Assembly (NCBI GenBank): GCA_023665245.1 | Contig: JAMPEH010000009.1 | Span: forward strand, 1-64,000 | Reading direction: 5' to 3' | Length of the DNA stretch: 64,000 nt | From: Muribaculaceae bacterium | Lineage (GTDB): Bacteria; Pseudomonadota; Alphaproteobacteria; Rs-D84 | In this document: one piece after another, positions 25,417 through 34,275 of the stretch | How the letters are laid out: every line of letters starts with the position of its first letter | How positions within the stretch are numbered: position 1 is the first letter of the stretch | Position numbers and translations under genes: made by a program | Notes under the pieces: model-generated | Databases searched by the model: none | The model's input: only the letters and a program-made list of their open reading frames with translations | What the model was told of the DNA's origin: nothing

Positions 25417-26613
25417 TTATGAAAATATCCATTTTTTTACAAAAATACAATTAATCAAATCAAGATATTCAACAGAATCATCTAATTCAATCCCCAGTAA
25501 TTCTTCTATTTTTTTCAACCTATACTGCAACGAATTACGGTGAATATATAATGCTTCTGCCGTCCTCACCATGCTAAATCCATTCATATAAAAGGATACA
25601 AGCGTTTCACATAAAAAAGTACCATTTGCATGGTCATACTCCTCCAGCTTCCTCAGCTTATCATTGCAATATTCCAATATTTCCTCATGGTTGTTACCAT
25701 CAAATAAATATTTATAAATTCCCATTGAGCTTATACTGATAACTTTCTTATTCTTGGCATGTGGTAACAAATCCTTCTTGGGAATCAGGCTTTTTGCTTC
25801 CTGATAGCTCTTTGAAAAATCTCTTGGATTATTATACGCTTTTCCAAGTATACATGTAGATTTAATATTACCTCCAAAGCGTGGATTATCATCCAGTGCA
25901 CGTAGCACTTCCTCCACTTCCCTTTCTATTTCCTTGTTTTTCTTTGCTTCAAATAACAGGACAAACTTATTCAAAAAACGCATAAACATTGGTTTTCCTT
26001 TCATGTTTATTACCTCCCTGTTAAGACAATCCGCATAATGCTCATATGTGTGTTCATCCTGTTCAAGATTAATCCCATATTTTCTGTCCACTACAATAAC
26101 CCCAACTCTGTATGGCTTGGTGAAATCCAATCCAAATTGTCCTGATATTTTTTCTACATAGTTTTTGTTAATTTCGTAACCAAATAATAAGTTATAGAGG
26201 TAGTCACCAGTCCTCTTATTTTGCACATTCGTCTCAAGAATGAGCGTGCCTATGCTTTGTGAGATATCAACAAAGGGTGCACCTTCCCAACGGACATAAA
26301 ACAATGGCAGCTTCAATTCTTCTGCCCTTTGTATTATTTTTTTTGGAATTGCTTCCTTGTCTTCCGCCACTGAAATTGCCAATCCTGAAATACCCAGTTC
26401 ATATAATTCCTCCATGCTGCGTCCTACCTCATCAAAATCAAAGCGCACATAATCCACTACAATCAATGCAAAATTCCCCTGATTCATATGGTCGGAATAT
26501 GGTCTTGTCTGAACCAGGTATGTCCATGATACCATTTTATCCAATCCCGCTTCACCCGCTATAAGCTCCATACCATCTAATTTAAGATTCAAAACATCTC
26601 TGCAAGTCACCAT
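25417..26613 (-). CDS. PucR/CdaR-family transcriptional regulator
   Basis: The 398-residue protein has the N-terminal PucR domain (VTCRDVLNLKLDGMELIAGE onward), a GGDEF-like CdaR middle region, and the C-terminal helix-turn-helix TAEALYIHRNSLQYRLKKIE. Family members respond to small nitrogen compounds (purine intermediates, GABA, sugar acids) and act on adjacent operons. It is transcribed in the same direction as, and just upstream of, the amino-acid transporter/aminotransferase operon, so it is the likely local regulator. A consensus promoter lies 130-160 nt before the start. Confidence 0.88.
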   Translation of the reverse strand: MVTCRDVLNLKLDGMELIAGEAGLDKMVSWTYLVQTRPYSDHMNQGNFALIVVDYVRFDFDEVGRSMEELYELGISGLAISVAEDKEAIPKKIIQRAEELKLPLFYVRWEGAPFVDISQSIGTLILETNVQNKRTGDYLYNLLFGYEINKNYVEKISGQFGLDFTKPYRVGVIVVDRKYGINLEQDEHTYEHYADCLNREVINMKGKPMFMRFLNKFVLLFEAKKNKEIEREVEEVLRALDDNPRFGGNIKSTCILGKAYNNPRDFSKSYQEAKSLIPKKDLLPHAKNKKVISISSMGIYKYLFDGNNHEEILEYCNDKLRKLEEYDHANGTFLCETLVSFYMNGFSMVRTAEALYIHRNSLQYRLKKIEELLGIELDDSVEYLDLINCIFVKKWIFS

Positions 26614-26690
26614 ATATATTACCTCCTATCAATGTATTCCACCAAAAAGCATCAAGTGTTCCGACACTCCAGTTCGTTTGTTGTTAAACA

Positions 26691-26723
26691 AAAAAGGCGC
26701 CTTGCTTATTGCAAAACGCCTTT
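26691..26723 (-). terminator. Early terminator-like hairpin in the leader of the PucR-type gene
   Basis: AAAGGCG and CGCCTTT enclose an inner TTGC/GCAA pair and are followed by TTTTTTG on the minus strand. The hairpin begins roughly 20 nt after the predicted transcription start. It also contains the 10-mer TGCAAAACGC shared with the downstream operator. Confidence 0.6.
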
Positions 26724-26741
26724 GTCTTCTTCACAAGATTA

Positions 26742-26770
26742 AGTATATTATTTTTCTTATTATGTGTCAA
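26742..26770 (-). promoter_or_regulatory. Sigma-A promoter of the PucR-type gene
   Basis: On the minus strand TTGACA (26765-26770) and TATACT (26742-26747) are separated by 17 bp, a near-perfect housekeeping promoter. Confidence 0.75.
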
Positions 26771-26826
26771 TTTTAATGTTATTTTTATTTTTAAAAAATA
26801 GTAGATAATTCGTCTGATAAATTTTG

Positions 26827-26855
26827 TTGACACAATTGCGTATTTATGTTACACT
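26827..26855 (+). promoter_or_regulatory. Sigma-A promoter of the cold-shock gene
   Basis: TTGACA at 26827-26832 and TACACT at 26850-26855 are 17 bp apart. The resulting leader is about 110 nt long, which is usual for cold-shock genes, whose leaders refold with temperature. Confidence 0.75.
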
Positions 26856-26971
26856 CTTTACGTATTCAATACTTTCTAGTTCTCACATGATGCATGTTAT
26901 GGTATTCGGTGATGTGCAGATAGTGTGAGACTTTTTAATTTTGGTACAATAAATATTTAGGAGGTACCACA

Positions 26972-27184
26972 ATGAATAATGGTACAGTAAAATGGTTTAA
27001 TTCTGAGAAGGGTTACGGATTTATTACAAATGATGCAACAGGTGATGATGTATTCGTGCATTTCTCAGCCATTCAAGTTGATGGATTTAAAACCTTAAAC
27101 GAGGGTCAGAAGGTTTCATTTGATACTGAGGCAGATCCAAAGGATGCCACAAAGTCACGTGCTGTCAACGTAGTTGCAGTTTAA
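26972..27184 (+). CDS. Cold-shock protein, CspA family
   Basis: The 70-residue protein is a single cold-shock domain with the RNA-binding motifs KGYGFI (RNP1) and VFVHFS (RNP2). It binds single-stranded nucleic acid and acts as an RNA chaperone during cold adaptation and growth. AGGAGG precedes the ATG. It is a single gene with its own promoter and a long leader. Confidence 0.95.
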   Translation: MNNGTVKWFNSEKGYGFITNDATGDDVFVHFSAIQVDGFKTLNEGQKVSFDTEADPKDATKSRAVNVVAV

Positions 27185-27197
27185 TTCAGGGAACAAC

Positions 27198-27276
27198 GTG
27201 CTTTCGGCACTGAAATTCTAGTCTTAACAGGCTCCGTAAGGAACGTGCCTATAGGAAGTCCAAAAGATTTTCCTAT
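27198..27276 (+). other. Hairpins in the 3' untranslated region of the cold-shock gene
   Basis: GTG-CTTTCGG-CAC at 27198-27210 and ATAGGAA to TTTTCCTAT at 27251-27276 form two small stems before the terminator. The layout resembles the two-hairpin repeat seen near 14.1 and 16.4 kb, but the sequence is not clearly the same. Confidence 0.35.
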
Positions 27277-27281
27277 CAAAT

Positions 27282-27315
27282 AAAAAAGGCATCTCTCAAA
27301 AGGGATGTCTTTTTT
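27282..27315. terminator. Bidirectional terminator between the cold-shock and FapA genes
   Basis: AAAAAAGGCATC and GATGTCTTTTTT pair almost perfectly, with A and T tracts on both sides. It serves the cold-shock gene on the plus strand and the FapA gene on the minus strand. Confidence 0.85.
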
Positions 27316-27322
27316 ATTTTCT

Positions 27323-28726
27323 TTAATAATCTCCACTTCTGTATACGCCTGCCGCCTGTACTACCTTGTTATCTTCGTAGCGGAATTCTACATCCCGCAC
27401 ATCATCCATAAGCGGAAAAATATCCTGCCCCATAACAATTTTGGTTCCGTTATAGGCGTAACCTGTTATCTTGATAACCGCCTGCTGCCGTGCTGTTTCC
27501 ATCTCCTCCTTCAATGCATCAAGCATACTCTCCAGCTTTTTATAGTCTGTACTTACGATTACCTTTGCCCGAAGTATCCGCATCCGCAGCTCCTCATTTT
27601 CCTTTGTCCGCATATTTCCCGGTATTGCATCAAATTTTTTTAAGTTTCTGTCAAGCAGCTCAATATCCTTTGAGAGCTTCTTAAGCTGATCCTCGTATAT
27701 TATGGCGTCTCTCACGTGGTCCTGGGAAACACCTGACTGCAGGGTAGTGGCAGTTCCAAGTGTATTTCCAACTTCTTTTACGATAATTCCCTGCATGGCG
27801 GAAACATTTCCGCCAATGATAATGCCCTGTCTGGAATTTGCATAAATTTTTCCTCTTACCGCAACATCACTGTCCAATATGTAATTTGCATAAAGATCCC
27901 CTCCTGTACTGACAATACAGCGTTCCATAAAGCTGCATGCAACATCCCCCTTGGAAACCATTGTGCATTTATTTTTACCCTGAATTCCTTTTCGGATTGT
28001 TATGGTTCCGCCTGCAATCAAACGACAGCCACCCACATGTCCATGAATGTATATGTTTCCATCCGTCTCTATGGTAAGACCGCTCCTCACATCGCCCTTT
28101 ACCTCAACATCACCGTTAAATTTGATGTTTCCCTGCTGGATATCAAGGTCTCCACGCACCTCATATACACTTTCAATTATAATTTGGTCGTCATTTCTCC
28201 GTATGCGTCCATCAAGTGCCGCCCTGTACTCGGTTCCTTCCTCATTTACATAAAAGCCCTTTCCTCTCAGCTTGCGTAAATCCTTTCCCTTTACAGGCGG
28301 AAGCATTTCCGCACAGACCGTATACCCATATTCCCCCGGCGTAGGTGGAATATAAACGGCAAATAAATCACCTTTGTTTATCATGGCAAGCTTTAAAGAA
28401 TTTACGTAATCGACAGAACCATCCTCCTTGACTACCGGCTTTGCCCTGTCATCCTCCAATGCCATCGTATATTCAAAAAAGCCGTCACGGCCATTGACCG
28501 GCTCCTTTCCCTTTGCCACCACAATATCTTGTCCATAGTTTTCAGGCTGATATAACATTGCAATCGCCTCTTTGTCAAGTCCTGCAGTAACGCCGTGCTC
28601 CTTTAAGTAGCCTTCTATAAACCCGTCAGGAGGGCATGACTGCTCCGCCCCTTCCGGCTGTTGAACCGTTAAGGATACGATCATACGTTCATCATCAATT
28701 TTCAGTACAACCCAGTCGTTCTCCAT
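27323..28726 (-). CDS. FapA family protein (DUF342)
   Basis: The 467-residue protein has the FapA layout. An N-terminal region holds GYTVCAEMLPPVKGKD, and a beta-helix with repeats such as GNIKFNGDVEVKGDVRSG and GGTITIRKGIQGKN follows. It ends in a coiled-coil (KKLSKDIELLDRNLKKFDAI) and a small C-terminal domain. DUF342 proteins act at the membrane or in assembly of surface structures and are often found with flagellar or sporulation genes. The start follows AAGGAC. It is separated from the subtilase gene by about 100 nt. Confidence 0.88.
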   Translation of the reverse strand: MENDWVVLKIDDERMIVSLTVQQPEGAEQSCPPDGFIEGYLKEHGVTAGLDKEAIAMLYQPENYGQDIVVAKGKEPVNGRDGFFEYTMALEDDRAKPVVKEDGSVDYVNSLKLAMINKGDLFAVYIPPTPGEYGYTVCAEMLPPVKGKDLRKLRGKGFYVNEEGTEYRAALDGRIRRNDDQIIIESVYEVRGDLDIQQGNIKFNGDVEVKGDVRSGLTIETDGNIYIHGHVGGCRLIAGGTITIRKGIQGKNKCTMVSKGDVACSFMERCIVSTGGDLYANYILDSDVAVRGKIYANSRQGIIIGGNVSAMQGIIVKEVGNTLGTATTLQSGVSQDHVRDAIIYEDQLKKLSKDIELLDRNLKKFDAIPGNMRTKENEELRMRILRAKVIVSTDYKKLESMLDALKEEMETARQQAVIKITGYAYNGTKIVMGQDIFPLMDDVRDVEFRYEDNKVVQAAGVYRSGDY

Positions 28727-28825
28727 AAGTCCTTACCACCTTGTCTCTAATAGAAACCTGTTACATTTTTTCAGAATTACCTAATATAACTATACTTGAT
28801 AACCGTAGATATATCAAGAAAAAAA

Positions 28826-30529
28826 TCAATCTCTCAATGCTTCAAATGCACCGAACAAATCCAACACGCCATAACCCCAGATTCTGTTTGGGTAACTTAA
28901 CGGATTTACCCTATTTGCACCACGTATTAACATTTGCTTTACGTTGGAGCTGGTCATCAGTGGACTGTTTCCGTTCACAACGCCCCACTGTATAATCAAC
29001 GCAGAGCCTCCTGCCACAACTGCGGACGCAATGCTTGTTCCGCTTCTTCTGGTGTAAAGTACAGTTTGGGTACTGCCTGTGCCCCTCCCTGCAAATACTC
29101 CTTCAATATCCACTGCAGGTGCAGCCATATCCGGCTTTATCCTGCCGTTTCTCGTGTATCCGCGGCTTGAATTTACATATATGGCATTGGTGTTATAATC
29201 ATATCCCGCTGCCGTGATTACTCCTTGCGTATTTCCTGGTGCACAAATTGTTATATTCGGTTCGGGTATTGCAAATCTTGTATCCGAATTTAAAAAATTA
29301 TGTATTGGAAGCCACATATTAAATCCATTTTCACCTGTTGAACCCTGTCCGCTTATCCTTATAACCCATATACCCTCCGTCGGATCCATAAACCGCATAA
29401 AAACACAAGGATCCCCCGTCTCTCTCCCTGCTGATAAGGTCTGCACATCCACCGTAGTTCCCTCATACAAAAATGTTCTGGATGCCTCGCCTGACCTTGT
29501 AACCGGTATATTCGAAAAGACTTCCCCCGTAGGTGATACAATCTCGATATCCAAAAAACCTGGTGATTTCCCCCAAAGCTCCAAAACAAAGCCCTTATCG
29601 TTACTGCCTACCGCTATCTCCACATTCCGGTAACTCTCCTCTATGGTCATTTCCTCATAGTGGGTGCCATACCCTGTCTCATTTCCTGCCGCCGCTATAA
29701 TAGCTGCACCCCGAAGCCCGATAAAAGAATTCAAATACATCTCCAAATAGGTATTTCCTGCATGATCACCTTGATTCGTCCCAATTCCCATACAAATCAC
29801 AATGGGACGCCCAAGCTCTGCCGCCTGCCTCATAAGGAATTTAACACCCAGCATCACATCATCCTCGCTAAAACACTTGACGTCCTCAGGAATCAGATTA
29901 ACCTTGCGGAGTGTATCCTTCACCTGACGAAGCTTCACCATTATAATTTCCGAGTCTGGTGCCATGCCGTCGTTTCCTGCAGCTACAGAAGCCATAAATG
30001 TTCCGTGTCCGTCCTCATCAATGGAAGGAATTTGTTCATACGGATTTTCTGTCTGCAGAGCATCATTAATCTGCGTTCTTGTAAAGACTGCCCCATAGCC
30101 CGAAAATGCCTCGCTCATGCCATAGACCGCTTCATTTTGGTCCCAAATCGCCGCTATTCTTGTAGTCCCATCCGTTCTCCGGAATATCGGTGTACCTATA
30201 TCTATACCCGTATCCACAAAACCGATAAGCACGCCGGTTCCATTAAGTCCAAGCCCCGGAAAACTACGAAGCCGCTCCGCACCTGTAACCCGCACCACAT
30301 CCTCATCCATCAGCCCATAACATTTTGGCAATACCTGATATCCATATTTAAAAATATCTCCCTCATCCTCATATGTCCGTTTTTTGTATACAACCAAAAA
30401 TTGGTTATTGATGATGGTAACACAATCCGGCTCAAAATTTTCATACACACCCTGAATATCATTGTCATACCTGACCAGAAACGAAATATAGTCCTCTGAA
30501 TAAACATATTCCGCACACCCGTTATCCAT
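28826..30529 (-). CDS. S8 family (subtilisin-like) serine protease
   Basis: This 567-residue subtilase has the full triad: D106 in FVDTGID, H175 in EDGHGTFMAS, and the serine near residue 498 in GTSIASAVVAGG, with the oxyanion asparagine in AAAGNETGYG. An insert of about 130 residues between the histidine and serine parts (WGKSPGFLDIEIVSPTGEVF region) is of the type seen in the clostridial Csp-like subtilases. No signal peptide is seen, as in Csp proteases that act in spores or cytoplasm. An N-terminal 80-residue stretch may be a prodomain. It could function in spore germination or stress proteolysis. Confidence 0.88.
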   Translation of the reverse strand: MDNGCAEYVYSEDYISFLVRYDNDIQGVYENFEPDCVTIINNQFLVVYKKRTYEDEGDIFKYGYQVLPKCYGLMDEDVVRVTGAERLRSFPGLGLNGTGVLIGFVDTGIDIGTPIFRRTDGTTRIAAIWDQNEAVYGMSEAFSGYGAVFTRTQINDALQTENPYEQIPSIDEDGHGTFMASVAAGNDGMAPDSEIIMVKLRQVKDTLRKVNLIPEDVKCFSEDDVMLGVKFLMRQAAELGRPIVICMGIGTNQGDHAGNTYLEMYLNSFIGLRGAAIIAAAGNETGYGTHYEEMTIEESYRNVEIAVGSNDKGFVLELWGKSPGFLDIEIVSPTGEVFSNIPVTRSGEASRTFLYEGTTVDVQTLSAGRETGDPCVFMRFMDPTEGIWVIRISGQGSTGENGFNMWLPIHNFLNSDTRFAIPEPNITICAPGNTQGVITAAGYDYNTNAIYVNSSRGYTRNGRIKPDMAAPAVDIEGVFAGRGTGSTQTVLYTRRSGTSIASAVVAGGSALIIQWGVVNGNSPLMTSSNVKQMLIRGANRVNPLSYPNRIWGYGVLDLFGAFEALRD

Positions 30530-30570
30530 ATATTACCTCTAAATCTAACAGTATATAGATAAATATATGC

Positions 30571-31269
30571 CTATTTTGCCCTGACTATGGCTTTAATCAT
30601 TTGAATTCTCCACAGAAGCATTGATTTTATATCTGCATGATAAAGCTCACTTGCGTTTGTCCCATGCCGTCTGTACTGCATAAGCTTTCTGGATGTAAAA
30701 ATAACCGTTCCCTTTTTTTCAGCAACCAGCCCAATCCACTGGTCATGCATCGATATATTCCTCGGAATGGGTAAAATGTGCGGAACCAGTTCTTTTTTAA
30801 ATGCCATGGCAGAACCCATATAAGAATTTTTGATTATATTTTTGATAAAACCCTTACGACTGTTTTTCAATCGGTAAAAGGACTCATGAATAACCGTTTC
30901 AAGCTGTTCATCCATGATACGGACGTCATGCATGACAAGAATTGCCCCTGTCTTTTCAAAGCATTTTTTTACAAAGCTCACCTTGTCCGCTTCCCAGACG
31001 TCATCCTGATCCGAAAGGAAAATGATATCTCCCTTACACATGGAAATGGCATGCTCAAAATTTGCAATAATGCCATTGCCCGGTCCCTGCGACAGACGAA
31101 TTCTACCCTCTGCCTCTGCAGCCTGCCGAAGCAGCTCCTCGCTTCCGTCATTTGACGGGTCCACTGAAATACAGATTTCATCCTCTTTATCCAGTTGTTT
31201 TAAAATGGAGTCAAGCTGCTCTTTCACATACCTGCTTCCATTGTAAACTGCCATAGCTACAGACACCAT
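30571..31269 (-). CDS. Family 2 glycosyltransferase (1)
   Basis: The 232-residue protein is a GT-A fold enzyme. It starts MVSVAMAVYNGSRYVKEQLD, carries the donor-binding aspartates in SVDPSNDGS and SDQDDVWE, and ends without a membrane helix. The acceptor is unknown. The ATG at 31269 is preferred because GGGGGAA lies before it and the family usually starts there; an earlier ATG at 31284 overlaps the stop of the preceding gene. It is the third of three GT2 genes in one operon, likely for a surface polysaccharide. Confidence 0.85.
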   Translation of the reverse strand: MVSVAMAVYNGSRYVKEQLDSILKQLDKEDEICISVDPSNDGSEELLRQAAEAEGRIRLSQGPGNGIIANFEHAISMCKGDIIFLSDQDDVWEADKVSFVKKCFEKTGAILVMHDVRIMDEQLETVIHESFYRLKNSRKGFIKNIIKNSYMGSAMAFKKELVPHILPIPRNISMHDQWIGLVAEKKGTVIFTSRKLMQYRRHGTNASELYHADIKSMLLWRIQMIKAIVRAK

Positions 31270-31283
31270 ATGCCGTTCCCCCA

Positions 31284-32051
31284 TCACTTTAAAAATCGTA
31301 TATCCCTGTACTGAAATGCAAGCTTAAACTTCTTTTTTAGAATGATATAATGATATATCAACTTTCTGTCCCCATAAAAAATCCTAAGGTCTGATTTTTG
31401 CCCCGCAAATCTTTTTGCCGCCTTTTTTTTGCCATCCTCCACAGCAGAAAAATGCTGACGTATTTTAAAATTTAAAACCGTCGGATAAATCCCCTTTTTC
31501 CTCATATCATATAGAAAGGAATGGTCAATATAGTCCAAAAACAGGGCTTCATCATACCTGTAATTGTCATAGCAGTCCCACCGCACCGCCATACAACTGT
31601 TGATTCCCGTAAGTTGTTTTTTGTCCGCTTCCATTGCAGCCCTGACACTGCCAAAACCTTTCACAATCTTGTTTTTCATACGGCATGGCGACATGATTTT
31701 CGTGCCATCACTGACGATGGGAAGCAGTATTTGCTCATGCCTTGCTTTTATCTGACTTGGATATTTAGATGGTATTTCAGTATCATCATCAAACAGGCAT
31801 ACATAATCAAGCTTATTTGGTGACAATTCATCCCTTATCATATCAAGTGCCTTATTGTATGCACATGCAAGTCCTTTATTTCCACCCATGGAAATATAAT
31901 AAGCACCAATATCGGCAGCTGCATCCCCATTGCCCATGGTTTTTGTACTGTTATCGCATACAATAAGAGTCACACCATTTTCCATAAGCTTCTTATATGC
32001 AATTTTATCAAAAGTCCTGTTATACAAAACAACAATTCCGTAAATTGACAT
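31284..32051 (-). CDS. Family 2 glycosyltransferase (2)
   Basis: The 255-residue protein has a GT2 N-terminus (YGIVVLYNRTFDKI), the nucleotide-sugar aspartate in VCDNST, and the DxD-like CLFDDDTEIP. It is related to rhamnosyl- or galactofuranosyl-type transferases. A basic C-terminus (KKKFKLAFQYRDIRFLK) suggests membrane association. It starts 15 nt after the first glycosyltransferase gene of the set. Confidence 0.85.
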   Translation of the reverse strand: MSIYGIVVLYNRTFDKIAYKKLMENGVTLIVCDNSTKTMGNGDAAADIGAYYISMGGNKGLACAYNKALDMIRDELSPNKLDYVCLFDDDTEIPSKYPSQIKARHEQILLPIVSDGTKIMSPCRMKNKIVKGFGSVRAAMEADKKQLTGINSCMAVRWDCYDNYRYDEALFLDYIDHSFLYDMRKKGIYPTVLNFKIRQHFSAVEDGKKKAAKRFAGQKSDLRIFYGDRKLIYHYIILKKKFKLAFQYRDIRFLK

Positions 32052-32065
32052 GAATTATCATACCC

Positions 32066-32818
32066 CTAAAATTTGATTCCCCACTTAAAAAAATATTTGG
32101 TGAGCGAAGACATAAACCGAAAGACCCCTTTCAGGCTTCGCGTATTTTCCCTTTCCCATCTGTGAATGACACTAACCTGCGGGTAAAAAACAATATATCC
32201 TTTTTTTCTTATGCGTCTCGATAAATCCGCATCCTCACAGTACATAAAAAATCTGTCGTCAAAGCCCGCAAGCTCCTGAAACAGCTTTGTCCTCACAACA
32301 GAAAAACAGCCTGTGGCAAACTCTATTTTTGTAGGCTTTTCAAGACATTCCTCCTGCCTTGTATAGCGTCTCCTCAGATACCGGAACGGCTTGATTTTGC
32401 TTATGATTACATATCTTATGGTCGGACAATACTTAGGCAGATACTGCTCCGTCTTATCCTCATTTAAAATCCTCGGTGTGACCATGGCGACAGTCTCATT
32501 CTGCTCCATAAATCTGCACAGTGCCGAAACAGTATCCGAATCCAGCCTGATATCAGGGTTGATAATAACGTGATATTTTGAGTCAATAAGGGGAAGCACC
32601 CTGTTGTGTCCCTCACCGAACCCCATATTTTTGTCATTTTCAATCAGCGTTACACTGCCGTACTTTTTCCGTATAAGCTCCTTTGTACCGTCAGTGGAGC
32701 CGTTATCAACGATATACAGCTTAAAATCTACGCCTCTTGTGTACTGTAAAATGCTTTTTATACAGTCCTCTATCACATCTATATTATTGTAGGTTACAAT
32801 ACATCCACTGACCTTCAT
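32066..32818 (-). CDS. Family 2 glycosyltransferase (3), rhamnosyltransferase-like
   Basis: The 250-residue enzyme shows VSGCIVTYNN, VDNGSTDGTKELI and the DxD element INPDIRLD, followed by FATGCFSVVRTKLF and the EDADLSRR motif typical of rhamnosyltransferases. It is the first gene of the three-gene glycosyltransferase operon. A Card1-like nuclease gene ends 24 nt upstream of it and is read in the same direction, probably by chance. Confidence 0.87.
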   Translation of the reverse strand: MKVSGCIVTYNNIDVIEDCIKSILQYTRGVDFKLYIVDNGSTDGTKELIRKKYGSVTLIENDKNMGFGEGHNRVLPLIDSKYHVIINPDIRLDSDTVSALCRFMEQNETVAMVTPRILNEDKTEQYLPKYCPTIRYVIISKIKPFRYLRRRYTRQEECLEKPTKIEFATGCFSVVRTKLFQELAGFDDRFFMYCEDADLSRRIRKKGYIVFYPQVSVIHRWERENTRSLKGVFRFMSSLTKYFFKWGIKF

Positions 32819-32842
32819 ACCATGTATTTCCTCGTTAAAATT

Positions 32843-34030
32843 TTATATTTTCTTTAAGCGGTCCAAAAGCTCATCATCGCTCATCTTAAATACATTGTCT
32901 ATAATCCAAATGTGCATATCCTTTGCTCTCTGTTTAAAAAATTGTGTACCCGTGGTGTCATCACATCCTCTTGCAAGCACGAGTGCTTTTCTGGCATATT
33001 TTCCGCCAAACTTCCTCGACACCGTCTCCAGCTCGTGAAGTGCCGCACCTCCTGCTTTTCCGCTCTTACAGGATATAAATATCGGGCAGACCTTTTTCAT
33101 CAGAATAATGTCTATTTCATTGATAGTATCATACCCCGGATTTTCCATATCATGTATTTCCCCATCCCAGTCTATATGGGCACCGATAAGTGCATCGGAA
33201 AATGCATAGCCGTCTCTGGTTGCAACCTCGTACACATGCAGCTCCAATATATTTCCCGCCTTGCCGATAATCCGCTTTATCATGTTGTTCTTATACCGGA
33301 AAATAACCCTTTTTCCCGCCTCGCTGTAATCCCGGATCAGTCCGCTTTGGTACAAATCCCTCAAAAGCTGTATTGCTTCCCCCAAAGGATTGCGAAACAG
33401 CTCAATCCAGCCCTCGAACTGGTCAGGCATATTCTTTTTCAGCTCGTCTATTCTCGCACAATAGCGGTTCCAGTTCCCCTTGTGCTTCTGGCATATTTTC
33501 CATGCCGCCCTGATATCCTGCCGAAACTCCTCCGTAAAATTCCACACAGAATAATTTCCCGTCTGCTTTGTAAGTAAGCCACCATGCAGAATAATGTCAT
33601 CGGCGATGCTTAAATTGTAATGATAATCGGAGGTAACAACCTCTGACCCCCTGATATCAATTTCCGTTCCCGTAAAAGGGTCAATTCTAAGCTTGCTTAT
33701 GTCCATTCTTGCAGCGATACATCCAAGTGCAATCAGTATAAGCTCACTTCCGCCCGTCAGCTCAAACCGCACGCCAGGATTTTCTCTTATTATCGTTGTC
33801 ATAAGAGAGATGGCTCCGTCCAAATCGTCCTTCGGAACCTCAATAAACGTAAGCTCCGTGTCACTGCACTTTCTGTCACGGAACTGCTTTATATCATTAA
33901 TCCGCTTTGTAATCATATTATCCTTGTGTCCCAGAAATATGATTTTTTCAGGTCTGTATTTTATCATCGCCATTATATTTTCCAATGGCTCCTCAGAATA
34001 AAATTCAACTATAACCTTTGTTCGCCCCAT
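32843..34030 (-). CDS. Card1-like protein (DUF1887): CARF-type sensor plus nuclease
   Basis: The 395-residue protein has an N-terminal Rossmann-type CARF half, with the ligand-loop motif LTGGSELI near 91-98. A winged-helix-like linker follows, then a C-terminal PD-(D/E)xK nuclease whose likely metal ligands are E263 (ILELHVYE), D307 (NEIDIIL) and K322 (ISCKSGK). This order is that of Card1/Can2, nucleases that are switched on by cyclic oligoadenylate made by type III CRISPR complexes. No cas gene or CRISPR array lies in this window, so the activator is unknown. The start at 34030 follows a GGGGGTGG site; a longer reading from 34051 has none. Confidence 0.82.
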   Translation of the reverse strand: MGRTKVIVEFYSEEPLENIMAMIKYRPEKIIFLGHKDNMITKRINDIKQFRDRKCSDTELTFIEVPKDDLDGAISLMTTIIRENPGVRFELTGGSELILIALGCIAARMDISKLRIDPFTGTEIDIRGSEVVTSDYHYNLSIADDIILHGGLLTKQTGNYSVWNFTEEFRQDIRAAWKICQKHKGNWNRYCARIDELKKNMPDQFEGWIELFRNPLGEAIQLLRDLYQSGLIRDYSEAGKRVIFRYKNNMIKRIIGKAGNILELHVYEVATRDGYAFSDALIGAHIDWDGEIHDMENPGYDTINEIDIILMKKVCPIFISCKSGKAGGAALHELETVSRKFGGKYARKALVLARGCDDTTGTQFFKQRAKDMHIWIIDNVFKMSDDELLDRLKKI

Positions 34031-34275
34031 AGAAAGCCACCCCCTTGTCATGACACTAATATTTTATCGTTGTGCGTATTAAAAGTCAATATAGAGCCTG
34101 CATCATCAGAAAAATCCTGCTCCCATTTGCAGTTTTATATCAAAAATCAGAGCATGGAATTTCTGGCAGGGAAATACATTAAAATATCACCTCAAAACAC
34201 TGGAATAATTTTTTATGATATGATAAAATAAATATGTTTGTAATTTAATTTTAACTATATTCGGAGGATACCTTC

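Noticed and set aside
29660..30499. 279-codon open frame opposite the subtilase
   Set aside because: It is rich in His, Arg, Cys and Ile with no domain pattern, and the subtilase with its complete triad covers the same DNA.
32912..33577. 221-codon open frame opposite the Card1-like gene
   Set aside because: It has no recognisable composition or start signal and lies fully within a well-supported gene on the other strand.
32843..34030. Presence of a CRISPR-Cas locus, suggested by the Card1-like nuclease
   Set aside because: No regularly spaced repeats and no cas1, cas2 or cas10 genes are seen anywhere in the window.
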